Below are positions 18,066-27,003 of a stretch of 64,000 bases of DNA, piece after piece (within the stretch, counting starts at the first letter, position 1; each line of letters starts with the position of its first letter). The notes under the pieces are model-generated. The model was not told the DNA's origin. It did not search any database and worked only from the letters and a program-made list of their open reading frames with translations. Source of the stretch: Halomonas campaniensis (GTDB taxonomy: Bacteria > Pseudomonadota > Gammaproteobacteria > Pseudomonadales > Halomonadaceae); NCBI RefSeq assembly GCF_002211105.1, contig NZ_JPUA01000001.1, positions 1 through 64,000 of the forward strand. The letters run 5' to 3'. Made by a program: the position numbers and the translations under genes.

Positions 18066-18680
18066 ATGGAAAGCCTCCATCGGGACGTCGATAAGCGTGC
18101 ACTGCGCCGTTTTTTACGTCATCAACGCCGAGCCCTTTCTCAGCATGAACAGCGCCTTGCGGCTCAGCGCTTGTGCAAGCAATTGAAATCCCTGCCTGAA
18201 ATTCGTCGCGCGCGGCGCTTAAGCCTTTATCTACCTGTTAACGGCGAAATTGATCCTACCCCGCTACTTCCCTGGCTGCGCCAACGTAATGTCGATATTT
18301 ACCTGCCGGTTTTATGCCCGTTTAGCGCTAACCGTCTGTGGTTTGTGGCCTACCGCCCTGACACACCAATGGTAAAAAACCGTTTTGGTATTTGGGAGCC
18401 TGACGTTCGATTCAGCGCACAGCGGCGTAATCGGCTACCGACCTGGGCACTGGATACGCTGATTGTGCCGTTAGTCGGGTTTGATGCTAACGCTAACCGC
18501 ATGGGGATGGGGGGAGGTTTTTATGATCGCAGCTTAGCATTTATGCATCGGCCCGGCCCGTCGCCTACCTTGATTGGCGTAGCCCATGCCTGCCAACAAG
18601 TGGCTTCGCTGCCTGTAGAACCCTGGGATGTGCCCTTACAGGTCGTCGTCAGTGACCAAGATTGCTTTCGCCGTCAATAG
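18066..18680 (+). CDS. fau: 5-formyltetrahydrofolate cyclo-ligase
   Basis: A 204-residue ATP-dependent enzyme (YgfA/MTHFS) that converts 5-formyl-THF to 5,10-methenyl-THF. Motifs are the basic N-terminal RALRRFLRHQRRALS, LYLPVNGEIDP, VKNRFGIWEP and the ATP/folate loop LVGFDANANRMGMGGGFYDR. The gene begins about 30 nt after 6S RNA, the conserved ssrS-ygfA pair, and in E. coli its mRNA is made by readthrough of ssrS. The same is likely here because there is no terminator between them. Confidence 0.93.
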   Translation: MESLHRDVDKRALRRFLRHQRRALSQHEQRLAAQRLCKQLKSLPEIRRARRLSLYLPVNGEIDPTPLLPWLRQRNVDIYLPVLCPFSANRLWFVAYRPDTPMVKNRFGIWEPDVRFSAQRRNRLPTWALDTLIVPLVGFDANANRMGMGGGFYDRSLAFMHRPGPSPTLIGVAHACQQVASLPVEPWDVPLQVVVSDQDCFRRQ

Positions 18681-18721
18681 CTTTCTTAAAAACTGGCCAC
18701 AAACTTAAAACTGACCATAAA

Positions 18722-18754
18722 AAAGGGCCGACCCAATGAAGGATCAGCCCCTTT
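18722..18754. terminator. imperfect hairpin between fau and the 32-residue gene
   Basis: AAAGGG (18722-18727) pairs with CCCTTT (18749-18754), with a partly paired interior of alternating matches and mismatches. A-rich and T-rich flanks make it a plausible bidirectional terminator between two convergent genes. Confidence 0.4.
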
Positions 18755-18809
18755 CGTCTGATATCTGTCACCTTATCGGTGCTAACGTATAGTGGCAAAC
18801 CAACAGGGT

Positions 18810-18908
18810 TTAGCTTCCCGATAACGCCTGCGCATAACCGGTAGCAAGCACCCCTAATGCAAACACCACCATCAACGCCATTACCATATCAGGCTTCTTC
18901 CGCCGCAT
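18810..18908 (-). CDS. small single-span membrane protein (32 residues)
   Basis: The ATG at 18908 has GGAG about 7 nt upstream and opens a 32-residue peptide. It has a basic start (MRRKKPD), a hydrophobic stretch of about 20 residues (VMALMVVFALGVLATGYA) and a short polar end. The upstream in-frame extension to 19004 looks random, so I take the short form. I have an impression of similar tiny peptides in related proteobacteria but cannot confirm it. Possible inner-membrane microprotein; function unknown. It lies alone between fau and ilvA. Confidence 0.6.
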   Translation of the reverse strand: MRRKKPDMVMALMVVFALGVLATGYAQALSGS

Positions 18909-19143
18909 GCCGCTTCTCCAACACCTATATTGTTGCCGAATGTACCAAACCCGCCACTCTTTGATGTTTTCTAAAGAATGACGAATTTGCTTAATTTCGC
19001 TCACGACTATAGAGCTATAAGGCCATCACTGACAACTGGTTTAGCGGCATTTTTTAGCCTCATTTCTAAGGATTAAGTTACGTTGCGTTACTAGCAGCTC
19101 TGACTTTTAAGGTGAGCAAGCACTTACATACAGTAGTGAACGA

Positions 19144-20658
19144 TTAAGCCATAAACAGTCGATAGGCTGGATTATCGCTCTCGCGCCAGTAACGGTAACC
19201 GATGGCATCTAAATACTCCGCCACATGGGTTCGATCACCGTTAGGCACTTGCATACCCACCAGTACTCGACCATAGGCCGCACCATGGTTGCGATAATGA
19301 AACAACGAGATATTCCAGTCGTGGGGCAGTTGGGTCAAAAAGTTCATCAACGCGCCTGGGCGCTCGGGGAACTCAAAGCGGTACACTTCTTCTTCGAAAC
19401 GCTCGCTGGGACGACCGCCGCTCAAGTGGCGAATATGCAGCTTTGCCAACTCATTTTCGGTCAGATCTTCCACTTGGTAGCCGCTTTCACGCAGCTTGTC
19501 GATCACTGCCTGTCGATCCTCGCCACCGGGCTTCACCTGAACCCCCACGTAAATATGTGCTTCGTTGCTATCGGCATAGCGATAGCTAAATTCAGTGACC
19601 ATGCGTTTGCCTAGCGTGCGGCAAAACTTTTTAAAACTGCCGGGTTTCTCGGCAATGGTCACTGCCAGAATTGCTTCACGCTGCTCGCCCAGCTCCGTGC
19701 GCTCGGCAATGTGCTGTAGGCGATCAAAATTGGTATTGGCGCCTGAGTTAATGCACAGCAGCGTCTCCCCTTCAGCGCCGGTCTGCTGGATATATTTTTT
19801 TAGCCCCGCCAGCGAGAGCGCGCCGGAGGTTTCCGCCACCGCACGGGTATCCTCAAAAATATCTTTTACCGCTGCGCACATTTCATCGGTATTGACGGTA
19901 ATAACATCGTCGACCAGGTCTTTGATCAGCGAAAACGGCACTTCGCCGACTTGCGCGACCGCGACGCCCTCGGCAAATACGCCCACTTGGTCGAGAACTA
20001 CGCGTTCACCTGCGTCTAAAGCGGCTTTAAGACAAGCGCTGTCTTCGGCTTCGACACCGATCACTTTGATATCCGGACGCAGGTACTTCACATAGGCCGC
20101 TACACCTGCGATTAATCCACCGCCGCCGACCGGTACGAAGATGGCATCCAAGCGCCCAGCGTGCTGGCGCAGAATCTCCACGCCAATCGTGCCCTGACCC
20201 GCTACCACATCGATATCATCGAACGGCGGAATGTAGGTGTAGCCGTGCTCTTTGATCAGCTCTTGAGCATGCTCGGCGGCGGCGGCGAAGGCATCTCCTT
20301 TGAGGATGACCTTGGCGCCCCGGGCGCGCACCGCCTGGACTTTGATATCCGGGGTGATCCGCGGCATCACAATGACGGCTTTGACCCCCATCAGCTTTGC
20401 AGCCATGGCCAGCCCTTGGGCATGGTTGCCGGCAGAAGCAGCAATCACGCCTTTATCTTTTTGCTCCTGCGATAGCTGCGCCATTTTGTTATAGGCGCCA
20501 CGAATTTTGAACGAAAACACCGGCTGTAGGTCTTCGCGCTTAATCAAAATCTGGTTATTAAAGCGACGCGACAAAAAGGGTGCAGGAGAAATCGGGGTCT
20601 CACAAGCGGCTTCATAAACGCGGGCTTGGAGGATCTTTTTGACGGTTGCTTCTAGCAT
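19144..20658 (-). CDS. ilvA: threonine ammonia-lyase, biosynthetic
   Basis: A PLP enzyme that deaminates threonine to 2-oxobutyrate, the first step to isoleucine. The 504-residue length with two C-terminal ACT-like domains matches the allosteric biosynthetic form, inhibited by isoleucine in E. coli, rather than the short catabolic one. FSFKIRGAYNKM carries PLP lysine K51, AASAGNHAQG and PVGGGGLIAG bind the cofactor, and ACT-like blocks follow from about residue 325 (AILAVTIAEKPGSFKKF and YRFEFPERPGALMNF). It is transcribed alone, divergent from rpiA. Confidence 0.95.
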   Translation of the reverse strand: MLEATVKKILQARVYEAACETPISPAPFLSRRFNNQILIKREDLQPVFSFKIRGAYNKMAQLSQEQKDKGVIAASAGNHAQGLAMAAKLMGVKAVIVMPRITPDIKVQAVRARGAKVILKGDAFAAAAEHAQELIKEHGYTYIPPFDDIDVVAGQGTIGVEILRQHAGRLDAIFVPVGGGGLIAGVAAYVKYLRPDIKVIGVEAEDSACLKAALDAGERVVLDQVGVFAEGVAVAQVGEVPFSLIKDLVDDVITVNTDEMCAAVKDIFEDTRAVAETSGALSLAGLKKYIQQTGAEGETLLCINSGANTNFDRLQHIAERTELGEQREAILAVTIAEKPGSFKKFCRTLGKRMVTEFSYRYADSNEAHIYVGVQVKPGGEDRQAVIDKLRESGYQVEDLTENELAKLHIRHLSGGRPSERFEEEVYRFEFPERPGALMNFLTQLPHDWNISLFHYRNHGAAYGRVLVGMQVPNGDRTHVAEYLDAIGYRYWRESDNPAYRLFMA

Positions 20659-20821
20659 GCGGATATCCCAAGGGAAGAACGTGAACGGACAAAGCTTTTA
20701 TTGGTAGCAGATTACCCATAGCGGCGTCTAGCAGCGTTTCCATCGGCAGGCAGCGTTTAGCTCGTTATACTAGCGCCGCTTGCTCATTTCTCTAACTCTC
20801 CTCTGACGCATAAGGCTGACT

Positions 20822-21496
20822 ATGAACCAGGACGAATTGAAAGCTGCTGTAGCGGACGCAGCAATTGAAGAAATTAAATCTCAGTTGGAAAAGGATACCA
20901 TCTTAGGAATTGGCACCGGCTCCACGGCTAACCTGTTTATTGACCGCCTGGGCCCCCTACGCCATCACTTTAAAGGCGCGGTGGCGAGCTCTAAGGCAAG
21001 CGCCGAGCGCCTTGAGAAACTCGGCATTGAGGTGTTTGAGCTTAATAGCGTCGGCACAGTGCCCTTTTACATAGATGGCGCAGACGAAGTGAATACTCAC
21101 TTACACATGATTAAAGGCGGTGGTGCCGCGCTTACCCGCGAAAAAATCGTGGCTGCCTGTGCCGAACGCTTTATCTGCATTGCCGATGGCTCAAAGTACG
21201 TGCCTCAGTTAGGTCATTTTCCGCTACCGGTAGAAGTCATCCCCATGGCTCGCTCCTATGTCGCCCGCGAGCTTGTCGCACTTGGCGCCGAGCCGGTCTA
21301 TCGCCAAGGAGTGGTCACCGACAATGGCAACCAAATTATCGACTGCTATGAATTTATGATTGCAGACCCCGTGGCCATGGAAGCACGCATCAACGCAATC
21401 GTCGGTGTTGTCACCAATGGCCTGTTTGCCGCCCGCGGCGCGGATGTTCTACTGCTAGGCAAAGAAGATGGCGTAGAAAGGATCGCGCTGAAATAA
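20822..21496 (+). CDS. rpiA: ribose-5-phosphate isomerase A
   Basis: A 224-residue cytoplasmic isomerase of the pentose phosphate pathway. Conserved blocks are [14 protein letters not shown] near residue 28, the catalytic-site DGADEVN near 82, the [16 protein letters not shown] stretch with a conserved lysine and acidic groups, and DGSKYV. It is divergent from ilvA, as in E. coli relatives and Pseudomonas, and is followed by convergent waaA. Confidence 0.96.
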   Translation: MNQDELKAAVADAAIEEIKSQLEKDTILGIGTGSTANLFIDRLGPLRHHFKGAVASSKASAERLEKLGIEVFELNSVGTVPFYIDGADEVNTHLHMIKGGGAALTREKIVAACAERFICIADGSKYVPQLGHFPLPVEVIPMARSYVARELVALGAEPVYRQGVVTDNGNQIIDCYEFMIADPVAMEARINAIVGVVTNGLFAARGADVLLLGKEDGVERIALK

Positions 21497-21519
21497 AGGT
21501 TCTTAGATAACGTTACGGG

Positions 21520-22833
21520 CTAACAAGACAGCAGTGAAGCCAATCCTGTCAGGGTGCGATCAAGTGCGCCTCTGTGTGCCTCAATTACCGCGCGCCCTGC
21601 TTGACCGGCCCGCTGGGCGCGCTCAGGGTTAGCGAAATAGTCTGCTACGGCGTCTGCCAGGGCCTCCGTGGTATCGACCAGGGTTAGCGTTCCTGCCGCT
21701 TGCAGCGGTTCAGCCACATCGGCGAAGTTCTCAATCGAGGAACCACTAAGCACCGGCCTGCCTAGCGCCGCCGGTTCAAGTATATTATGTCCGCCCAGCG
21801 CCACTAGGCTGCCCCCGACAAAGGCCACACGGCCCGCTGCATAGAGCATAGCCAGTTCACCTAACGTATCCCCCAGGTAGACCTGTGTTTGTGCCGCCAC
21901 GGACTGCTGCTGGCTACGGCGGCTTAGGATCCAGCCTTCGGTTTGACAAAGCTTGGCGACAGCGTCAAAGCGCTGGGGGTGGCGGGGCACGAGTACCAGC
22001 AGCGCATCAGGGAAACGGTTCAGCAGTTGGCGATGGGCGTTAAGCAGTAGCGCTTCTTCGCCGTCTCGGGTGGAGCCCGCGACCCAAACCGGACGTTCTC
22101 CCCACGCTTGAAGTAAGTGTTCACCCTCTTCAAGGGGCTTATTTTGGCTAGCTATTTCAAATTTTAGTGACCCAACGACGCGGGTGATATCCGTGCTGCA
22201 GCCGAGGGTATTAAAGCGTTCGGCGTCTGCTGATGATTTTGCAGCGAGCCAGCTAATCTCGTCGAGGGTACTGGCCATTAGCGGGCGCAAACGTTGGTAA
22301 CGCTTAAAGGCGCGCGGAGACAAGCGCCCGTTCACCACCGCGACGGAGACACCCTGCTGTCGGCAGGCGTGGATCAGATTAGGCCACAGCTCGGTTTCAA
22401 ACAGGATGGCAAGCTCGGGTTCAACACAGCGCACAAAACGTTTGGAAGCACCTGGAAAGTCCAGCGGCAGAAAGCGGTGAGAAAGTCTTGCCTGATCGGC
22501 TGGGGGGTGCTCGCTAATGAGCGCTTGAGCCTGCCCGGCACCGGTCGCGGTCATGGTGGTGAGCAGCAGGCTATGGGCTGGAAAACCCGCTAATAGCCCC
22601 TCAATCAGCGGACGCGCAGCGCGTACTTCCCCCACCGAGGCACAGTGCAGCCAAATGCGTGGCGCTGGGGGAAGCGGCTGAAGGCGCAAACCCAGCCGTT
22701 GAAGGCGTGAGTATGTGGGTACTTGCTCACGCCAGATACGCCAGCCAATCAGCGGCGAGAGTGCATACAGCGCCGCTGAGTAGGCAAGCCGAGGCCAGGC
22801 AGGTGAAGACATCAGAGGTTTCTTAGCGCTCAC
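21520..22833 (-). CDS. waaA: 3-deoxy-D-manno-octulosonic acid (Kdo) transferase
   Basis: An inner-membrane glycosyltransferase (GT30) that links Kdo to lipid A precursor; 437 residues. An N-terminal membrane anchor ([17 protein letters not shown]) precedes the GT-B fold. Motifs are [28 protein letters not shown] with the likely catalytic Glu, [14 protein letters not shown], and the C-terminal [25 protein letters not shown]. Start may be the first ATG or codon 8. It overlaps hldE by 11 nt and closes the leftward opsX-hldE-waaA operon. The presence of kdkA nearby suggests a single-Kdo (monofunctional) enzyme; this is inference. Confidence 0.94.
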   Translation of the reverse strand: MSAKKPLMSSPAWPRLAYSAALYALSPLIGWRIWREQVPTYSRLQRLGLRLQPLPPAPRIWLHCASVGEVRAARPLIEGLLAGFPAHSLLLTTMTATGAGQAQALISEHPPADQARLSHRFLPLDFPGASKRFVRCVEPELAILFETELWPNLIHACRQQGVSVAVVNGRLSPRAFKRYQRLRPLMASTLDEISWLAAKSSADAERFNTLGCSTDITRVVGSLKFEIASQNKPLEEGEHLLQAWGERPVWVAGSTRDGEEALLLNAHRQLLNRFPDALLVLVPRHPQRFDAVAKLCQTEGWILSRRSQQQSVAAQTQVYLGDTLGELAMLYAAGRVAFVGGSLVALGGHNILEPAALGRPVLSGSSIENFADVAEPLQAAGTLTLVDTTEALADAVADYFANPERAQRAGQAGRAVIEAHRGALDRTLTGLASLLSC

Positions 22834-24253
22834 GATCTAGAATCGAACTAATCATCGCCGAGGTCGACACGCCATCTTCAAAGCCCAGTACTTTAACCTC
22901 GCCACCATTAGCGATTACGGCCGCGCCCCCGGCGATATCTTCTGGCCGGTAGTCGCCACCTTTGACCAAAATATCGGGTAGCACCGCTTCGATCAGCGCC
23001 TGAGGGGTGTCGTCACTGAACGGCACAACCCAATCGACAGCCCCTAATCCCGCCAACACCTGCATACGCCGGTTAAGCGGATTAATCGGCCGCTTGGGCC
23101 CTTTCAGGCGACCAATGGAGGCGTCATCGTTAACCGCGACAATTAAACGATCGCCCAGGCGCTTGGCCTGCTCCAGGTAAGCGACATGGCCTGCGTGCAG
23201 AATATCGAAGCAGCCGTTGGTCATGACCACCCGCTCACCGCGAAGTTGAGCAGCGCGCACCGCCTCGACCAATATATTCGGCTCAATCACACCAAACTCG
23301 GCCAGCTTATCGCCGTGTAGCGCAGTGTAGAGCTCGGCGATGGAAAGCGTTGCCGTACCCGGTTTGGCCACGACCAGCCCGGCCCCCAGGTTGGCCAGCA
23401 TCATCGCTTCGGGAAAGGCGTGGCCCGCCGCAAGCGCCAGCCCCATCAGGCCGATAACAGTATCCCCTGCCCCCGTCACATCGAAGACTTCCTGGGCCCG
23501 GGTAGGCAAATGTAGCGGCGCATGCCCTTCACGAATCAGCGTCATGCCTTTTTCGCTGCGGGTAATCAGCAACGCTTCAAGCTCAAGCTCAGCGCGCAGC
23601 GCCTCGCCCCGGCGAGATAACTCAGCATCGGTCGCACAATGGCCAACCACGGCTTCAAATTCGGTGAGATTGGGGGTGATTAAGCTCGCCCCACGATATT
23701 TGCTGAAATCTTGCCCTTTCGGATCGATTAGCACCCGCTTGCCCTGAGCTCTTGCATTGGCTATCAAGTTCTCTACTTGGTTCAGCGTGCCTTTGCCGTA
23801 GTCGGAAAGGATCACTATGTCGCAATCGGGGAGCGCCTTTTCTACCTGCGTCACTAGCTCAGTGGTATCGACACTGTCCAAGCGCTGCTCGAAATCCAGG
23901 CGCAGTAGCTGCTGGTTACGACTCATCACTCGCAGCTTCGTGATCGTCGGTACCTGAGCGCTACGCTGGAAGTAAGTGCTTACACCGGAGGCAGTCAAGC
24001 TAGCTTGTAAAATCTGCGAGTTGTCATCGTCGCCGATCACGCCCGCCAGCACGGCATGGCCGCCAAGGGAGGTAATGTTCAGCGCCACATTGGCTGCCCC
24101 GCCTGGGCGATCCTCGACATCTTCCACACGCACCACCGGCACCGGCGCTTCAGGAGAAATGCGCGAGGTGCCGCCATGCCAGTAGCGGTCTAGCATCACA
24201 TCCCCGACAACCAGAACGTGGGCATGCTCTAAGGCGGTTAAATCAATCTTCAT
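22823..24253 (-). CDS. hldE: bifunctional heptose-7-phosphate kinase / heptose-1-phosphate adenylyltransferase
   Basis: A 476-residue cytoplasmic enzyme that makes the ADP-heptose used in the LPS inner core. The N-terminal ribokinase-like domain shows [26 protein letters not shown] (by its ends, about residues 15-42) and [11 protein letters not shown] with the catalytic Asp near 259-265. The C-terminal nucleotidylyltransferase domain begins near residue 340 with [20 protein letters not shown], holding the HxGH motif, and later [12 protein letters not shown]. It overlaps opsX and waaA by 11 nt at either end. hldD and gmhB, also in this window, supply the other steps of the same pathway. Confidence 0.96.
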   Translation of the reverse strand: MKIDLTALEHAHVLVVGDVMLDRYWHGGTSRISPEAPVPVVRVEDVEDRPGGAANVALNITSLGGHAVLAGVIGDDDNSQILQASLTASGVSTYFQRSAQVPTITKLRVMSRNQQLLRLDFEQRLDSVDTTELVTQVEKALPDCDIVILSDYGKGTLNQVENLIANARAQGKRVLIDPKGQDFSKYRGASLITPNLTEFEAVVGHCATDAELSRRGEALRAELELEALLITRSEKGMTLIREGHAPLHLPTRAQEVFDVTGAGDTVIGLMGLALAAGHAFPEAMMLANLGAGLVVAKPGTATLSIAELYTALHGDKLAEFGVIEPNILVEAVRAAQLRGERVVMTNGCFDILHAGHVAYLEQAKRLGDRLIVAVNDDASIGRLKGPKRPINPLNRRMQVLAGLGAVDWVVPFSDDTPQALIEAVLPDILVKGGDYRPEDIAGGAAVIANGGEVKVLGFEDGVSTSAMISSILDRER

Positions 24254-25340
24254 CAGTGCTCCCTGCGCTGGCGGTAGAGGCGGTATGCGCCAATAGTGTG
24301 TCCAATTTAGCGATAACGTCGTCGGCTTTAATCAGCATCATGGCACTGGGATGACGCACCCGCTGGCCCCAGCTCACCTCCTCTACCGACTTATGCAGAT
24401 AGGTACGTACCGCTTCGGGGTATGCGTTGACCGCAAAATCACGCCACAAATAGGGCGCCGCACGCTGGGGATTGGTCGAAGCATAGAGTCCTAACGCCGG
24501 GGTGCCCATGGCATTGGCCATATGGATAGGTCCGGTATCCGGCGCTATTACCGCTTGGGCTTGATCAATCAGCGCTAAAACCCCTTTTAGCGAGGTGCCG
24601 CCAATAGCGTTAATCACGCTTGCAGGCTGGCACAGCGCTTCAATTTGATCGCCGATCTCCCGTTCCAGGGCGCTACCACCGCCAGTTAATACACTTTTAA
24701 GGCCGTGCTGCATCCAAGCGTACTCAATCACGCTAGCGTAACCCTCTACCGACCAATTGCGAAAATTACGCAGGCGCACATTGCTGCATGGGTTAATGAC
24801 CAGATAAGGCGCGTCCCCACTGATGACCTGGGCTTCATTGCGTGCCGTATCGGGCACCGGCAAATCCCATGCTAGGTGGTCATCGTTTACACCGAGCACC
24901 CGAGCGAAGTCCATAAAGGACTCCAGTACGTGGGCATTGGGGTGCGGCGCGAGCTGATGCTGGGTGAACCAGTGCTGAGCGTCTTTGGCGCGCGCCCTGT
25001 CATAGCCCACGCGGACGTCGGCCTTCAGCCCCAGTGAGAGTAGGCTGGCACGGATGGCCTGCTGCATATGCAGCAGTACATCGAAGCGCGTATCGGCAAG
25101 CTGCCGCCATAATGCGCGCATACCGGCAAAACCGGTGGACTTGTCGTAAACAACGAACTCGACCCCGGAAAGCCCCGCCAGTAGACTGTGCTCCCCCTTA
25201 CCGATAATCCAGGTAATACGCGCATCGGGCCACTGACGCTGCAACGCCCGTACCGTGGGCACGAGATTGCACACATCTCCTAGGGCGGAGAGGCGCAAAA
25301 TGGCAATGTGGTTAGGCTGAACAGGCAGAGAGGGCTTCAT
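24243..25340 (-). CDS. opsX: OpsX-like LPS heptosyltransferase I (GT9)
   Basis: A 365-residue GT-B transferase of family 9. The N-terminal [20 protein letters not shown], then [20 protein letters not shown] and [19 protein letters not shown], resemble OpsX of Haemophilus, the heptosyltransferase that adds the first heptose to phosphorylated Kdo, more than E. coli WaaC. The donor-site block [22 protein letters not shown] is present. The start ATG at 25340 gives [11 protein letters not shown]; there is no other in-frame start before the core. That codon overlaps the divergent kdkA ATG in a CATG. The assignment to OpsX is from remembered similarity. Confidence 0.78.
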   Translation of the reverse strand: MKPSLPVQPNHIAILRLSALGDVCNLVPTVRALQRQWPDARITWIIGKGEHSLLAGLSGVEFVVYDKSTGFAGMRALWRQLADTRFDVLLHMQQAIRASLLSLGLKADVRVGYDRARAKDAQHWFTQHQLAPHPNAHVLESFMDFARVLGVNDDHLAWDLPVPDTARNEAQVISGDAPYLVINPCSNVRLRNFRNWSVEGYASVIEYAWMQHGLKSVLTGGGSALEREIGDQIEALCQPASVINAIGGTSLKGVLALIDQAQAVIAPDTGPIHMANAMGTPALGLYASTNPQRAAPYLWRDFAVNAYPEAVRTYLHKSVEEVSWGQRVRHPSAMMLIKADDVIAKLDTLLAHTASTASAGSTDED

Positions 25341-26052
25341 GCGCTTAGCGGCACTCCAGCAGAGAAATTGGCTGATTTTACATGATGTAGACAGTTTATG
25401 TGACGCACCGGGAACACACCAAATTGATCCAGACCTATTCACTGGGGATTACTGGCGTGAGCGTGGATTAATTGTGGGCGAAGCGCCTGGCCGGGGCAGT
25501 AGCCTGTTTTTACAGGCAACGCCGACCGAGCAGTGGGTATTAAGGCCCTATCGCCGGGGGGGCGTGGCGGCCAAATTAAGTAAGAAACGCTATTTATGGA
25601 CTGGCGCTGAGCGCACCCGGGCGTTTCGTGAACTGCGCTTAACCGCCAAGCTTTTTGAGCAAGGCCTACCAGTGCCCCGCCCCGTGGCGAGCTGCGTTAC
25701 CCACTATGGGCTTACTTATGAAGCCGCGTTGATTACCGTGCGCATTGCTGGCGCCAAAGCATTCGCTGAGCTACTCGTCAACGATCTGGCGGATGAGGCG
25801 TTGTTAAAGCGTGTAGGTGCTATGATTTACCGCTTTCATCAAGCGGGGCTTGACCATGTTGACCTGAATGCCCGCAATATTTTGATCGACTCCAGGGGCG
25901 AGCCTTGGCTGATTGATTTCGATCGTTGCAGGCTGCGGTCTCCAGGGAAATGGGGTAAAGCAAATTTAGAGAGACTGGAGAGGTCTGTACACAAATTTAA
26001 ACCTGCTACGACAACCTCCCCTATCATTCAAGGATACAGAGCAACAAGATGA
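25339..26052 (+). CDS. kdkA: Kdo (3-deoxy-D-manno-octulosonic acid) kinase
   Basis: A 237-residue inner-membrane-associated kinase that phosphorylates the first Kdo of LPS, as in Haemophilus and Vibrio. The fold is eukaryotic-kinase-like. GEAPGRGSS near 48-54 forms the nucleotide loop, VLRPYRRGG (67-75) is typical of KdkA, HVDLNARN at 173-180 is the catalytic loop with D175, and LIDFDRC at 191-197 carries the metal-binding Asp. The length fits the family (about 240). Its ATG overlaps the opsX start on the other strand, so the promoter probably lies inside opsX. Confidence 0.88.
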   Translation: MRLAALQQRNWLILHDVDSLCDAPGTHQIDPDLFTGDYWRERGLIVGEAPGRGSSLFLQATPTEQWVLRPYRRGGVAAKLSKKRYLWTGAERTRAFRELRLTAKLFEQGLPVPRPVASCVTHYGLTYEAALITVRIAGAKAFAELLVNDLADEALLKRVGAMIYRFHQAGLDHVDLNARNILIDSRGEPWLIDFDRCRLRSPGKWGKANLERLERSVHKFKPATTTSPIIQGYRATR

Positions 26053-26097
26053 TCTACCCTTATACTGAAATTTGTTACATTTTGTAAATTATGAAGT

Positions 26098-27003
26098 TTA
26101 GGCCTGGGTTAATCGGCGACGACGGCGAATCTTAGGCTGCTTGAATGCCATACGGATGCGTTCCGTCCACGATAGCGAGGACGCCAATGCCTTGCTATCA
26201 ATAGGCCAAGCGGTATGGCGAGAATAGGCAATAAAGTCTTCCTGAAAAGGATGCACACATTTGGCATGCCATGGCTTGACCGATCCAATGAAATGCACGA
26301 TGCGCGGATGGCGAATAGCCGTTTCCAGAGAGGCCATATGTGTAAAAAGATGCGGATAGCGCTTCTCTACAGCCGCATAGGCCGTCGGTTGAAAGTTCCA
26401 CTCTGCCGGTAGCCAGCACCAATCCCCTTCCAGCACTCGATTCAGGGCATCCTGATCTGGATACTGAAAGTTGTCGCCCTCTCTTTCAAGGTATGCCAAA
26501 GCCCTTTCACCCACGCACTTTTCACGCCAAGCCGTCATATCGACAAGCATTACCCCTGAGTTGAAGTAGTCATCCGGTAACTTTCGAGCCCCCCTGCTGG
26601 AAGAGCTGTACAGGTTAATGGTAGCCGCAGCGGTATGACCATTGAGCGGCATAGACCATAACTCAGAGAGGTCACTACGAACTAGCAAATCACAGTCAAG
26701 GTAAATGATGCGCTTACAATCGGCAGGCAGATAACGATGCATCAGCAGGCGAAGCAGCGCCGCGATACCAAAGCGACCAGCCTTGAATCCTTGCAACGCC
26801 GCCACGTCGACGTCGATGACATCAAGGGCAGCACCGGATCGCTCAACGGATTCACGTAGGCAATTTTTAGTCTCCTCGCTCATACCTGGCGTCAGCATGA
26901 AGAAGTGGATCTGCTCAATATTAATGGCATGGGCGATAACCGAGGCCATAACAACAGAACCATACCGAGCATAAGATTCATCTGCACACAGAACAATATT
27001 CAT
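26098..27003 (-). CDS. glycosyltransferase family 8, LPS core type
   Basis: A 301-residue retaining glycosyltransferase resembling GT8 LPS hexosyltransferases (WaaI/WaaJ/WaaO, LgtC). The start MNIVLCADESYARYGSVVMASV is typical (22 residues, given as positions 1-22). The divalent-metal DxD motif is DCD at 103-105 in IIYLDCDLLVRSDLSELW. FNSGVMLVDM and HFIGSVKPWH are conserved donor and acceptor loops. The C-terminus is basic and probably membrane-associating. It overlaps the stop of the ligase gene upstream by 1 nt. Sugar and linkage cannot be told from sequence. Confidence 0.85.
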   Translation of the reverse strand: MNIVLCADESYARYGSVVMASVIAHAINIEQIHFFMLTPGMSEETKNCLRESVERSGAALDVIDVDVAALQGFKAGRFGIAALLRLLMHRYLPADCKRIIYLDCDLLVRSDLSELWSMPLNGHTAAATINLYSSSSRGARKLPDDYFNSGVMLVDMTAWREKCVGERALAYLEREGDNFQYPDQDALNRVLEGDWCWLPAEWNFQPTAYAAVEKRYPHLFTHMASLETAIRHPRIVHFIGSVKPWHAKCVHPFQEDFIAYSRHTAWPIDSKALASSLSWTERIRMAFKQPKIRRRRRLTQA

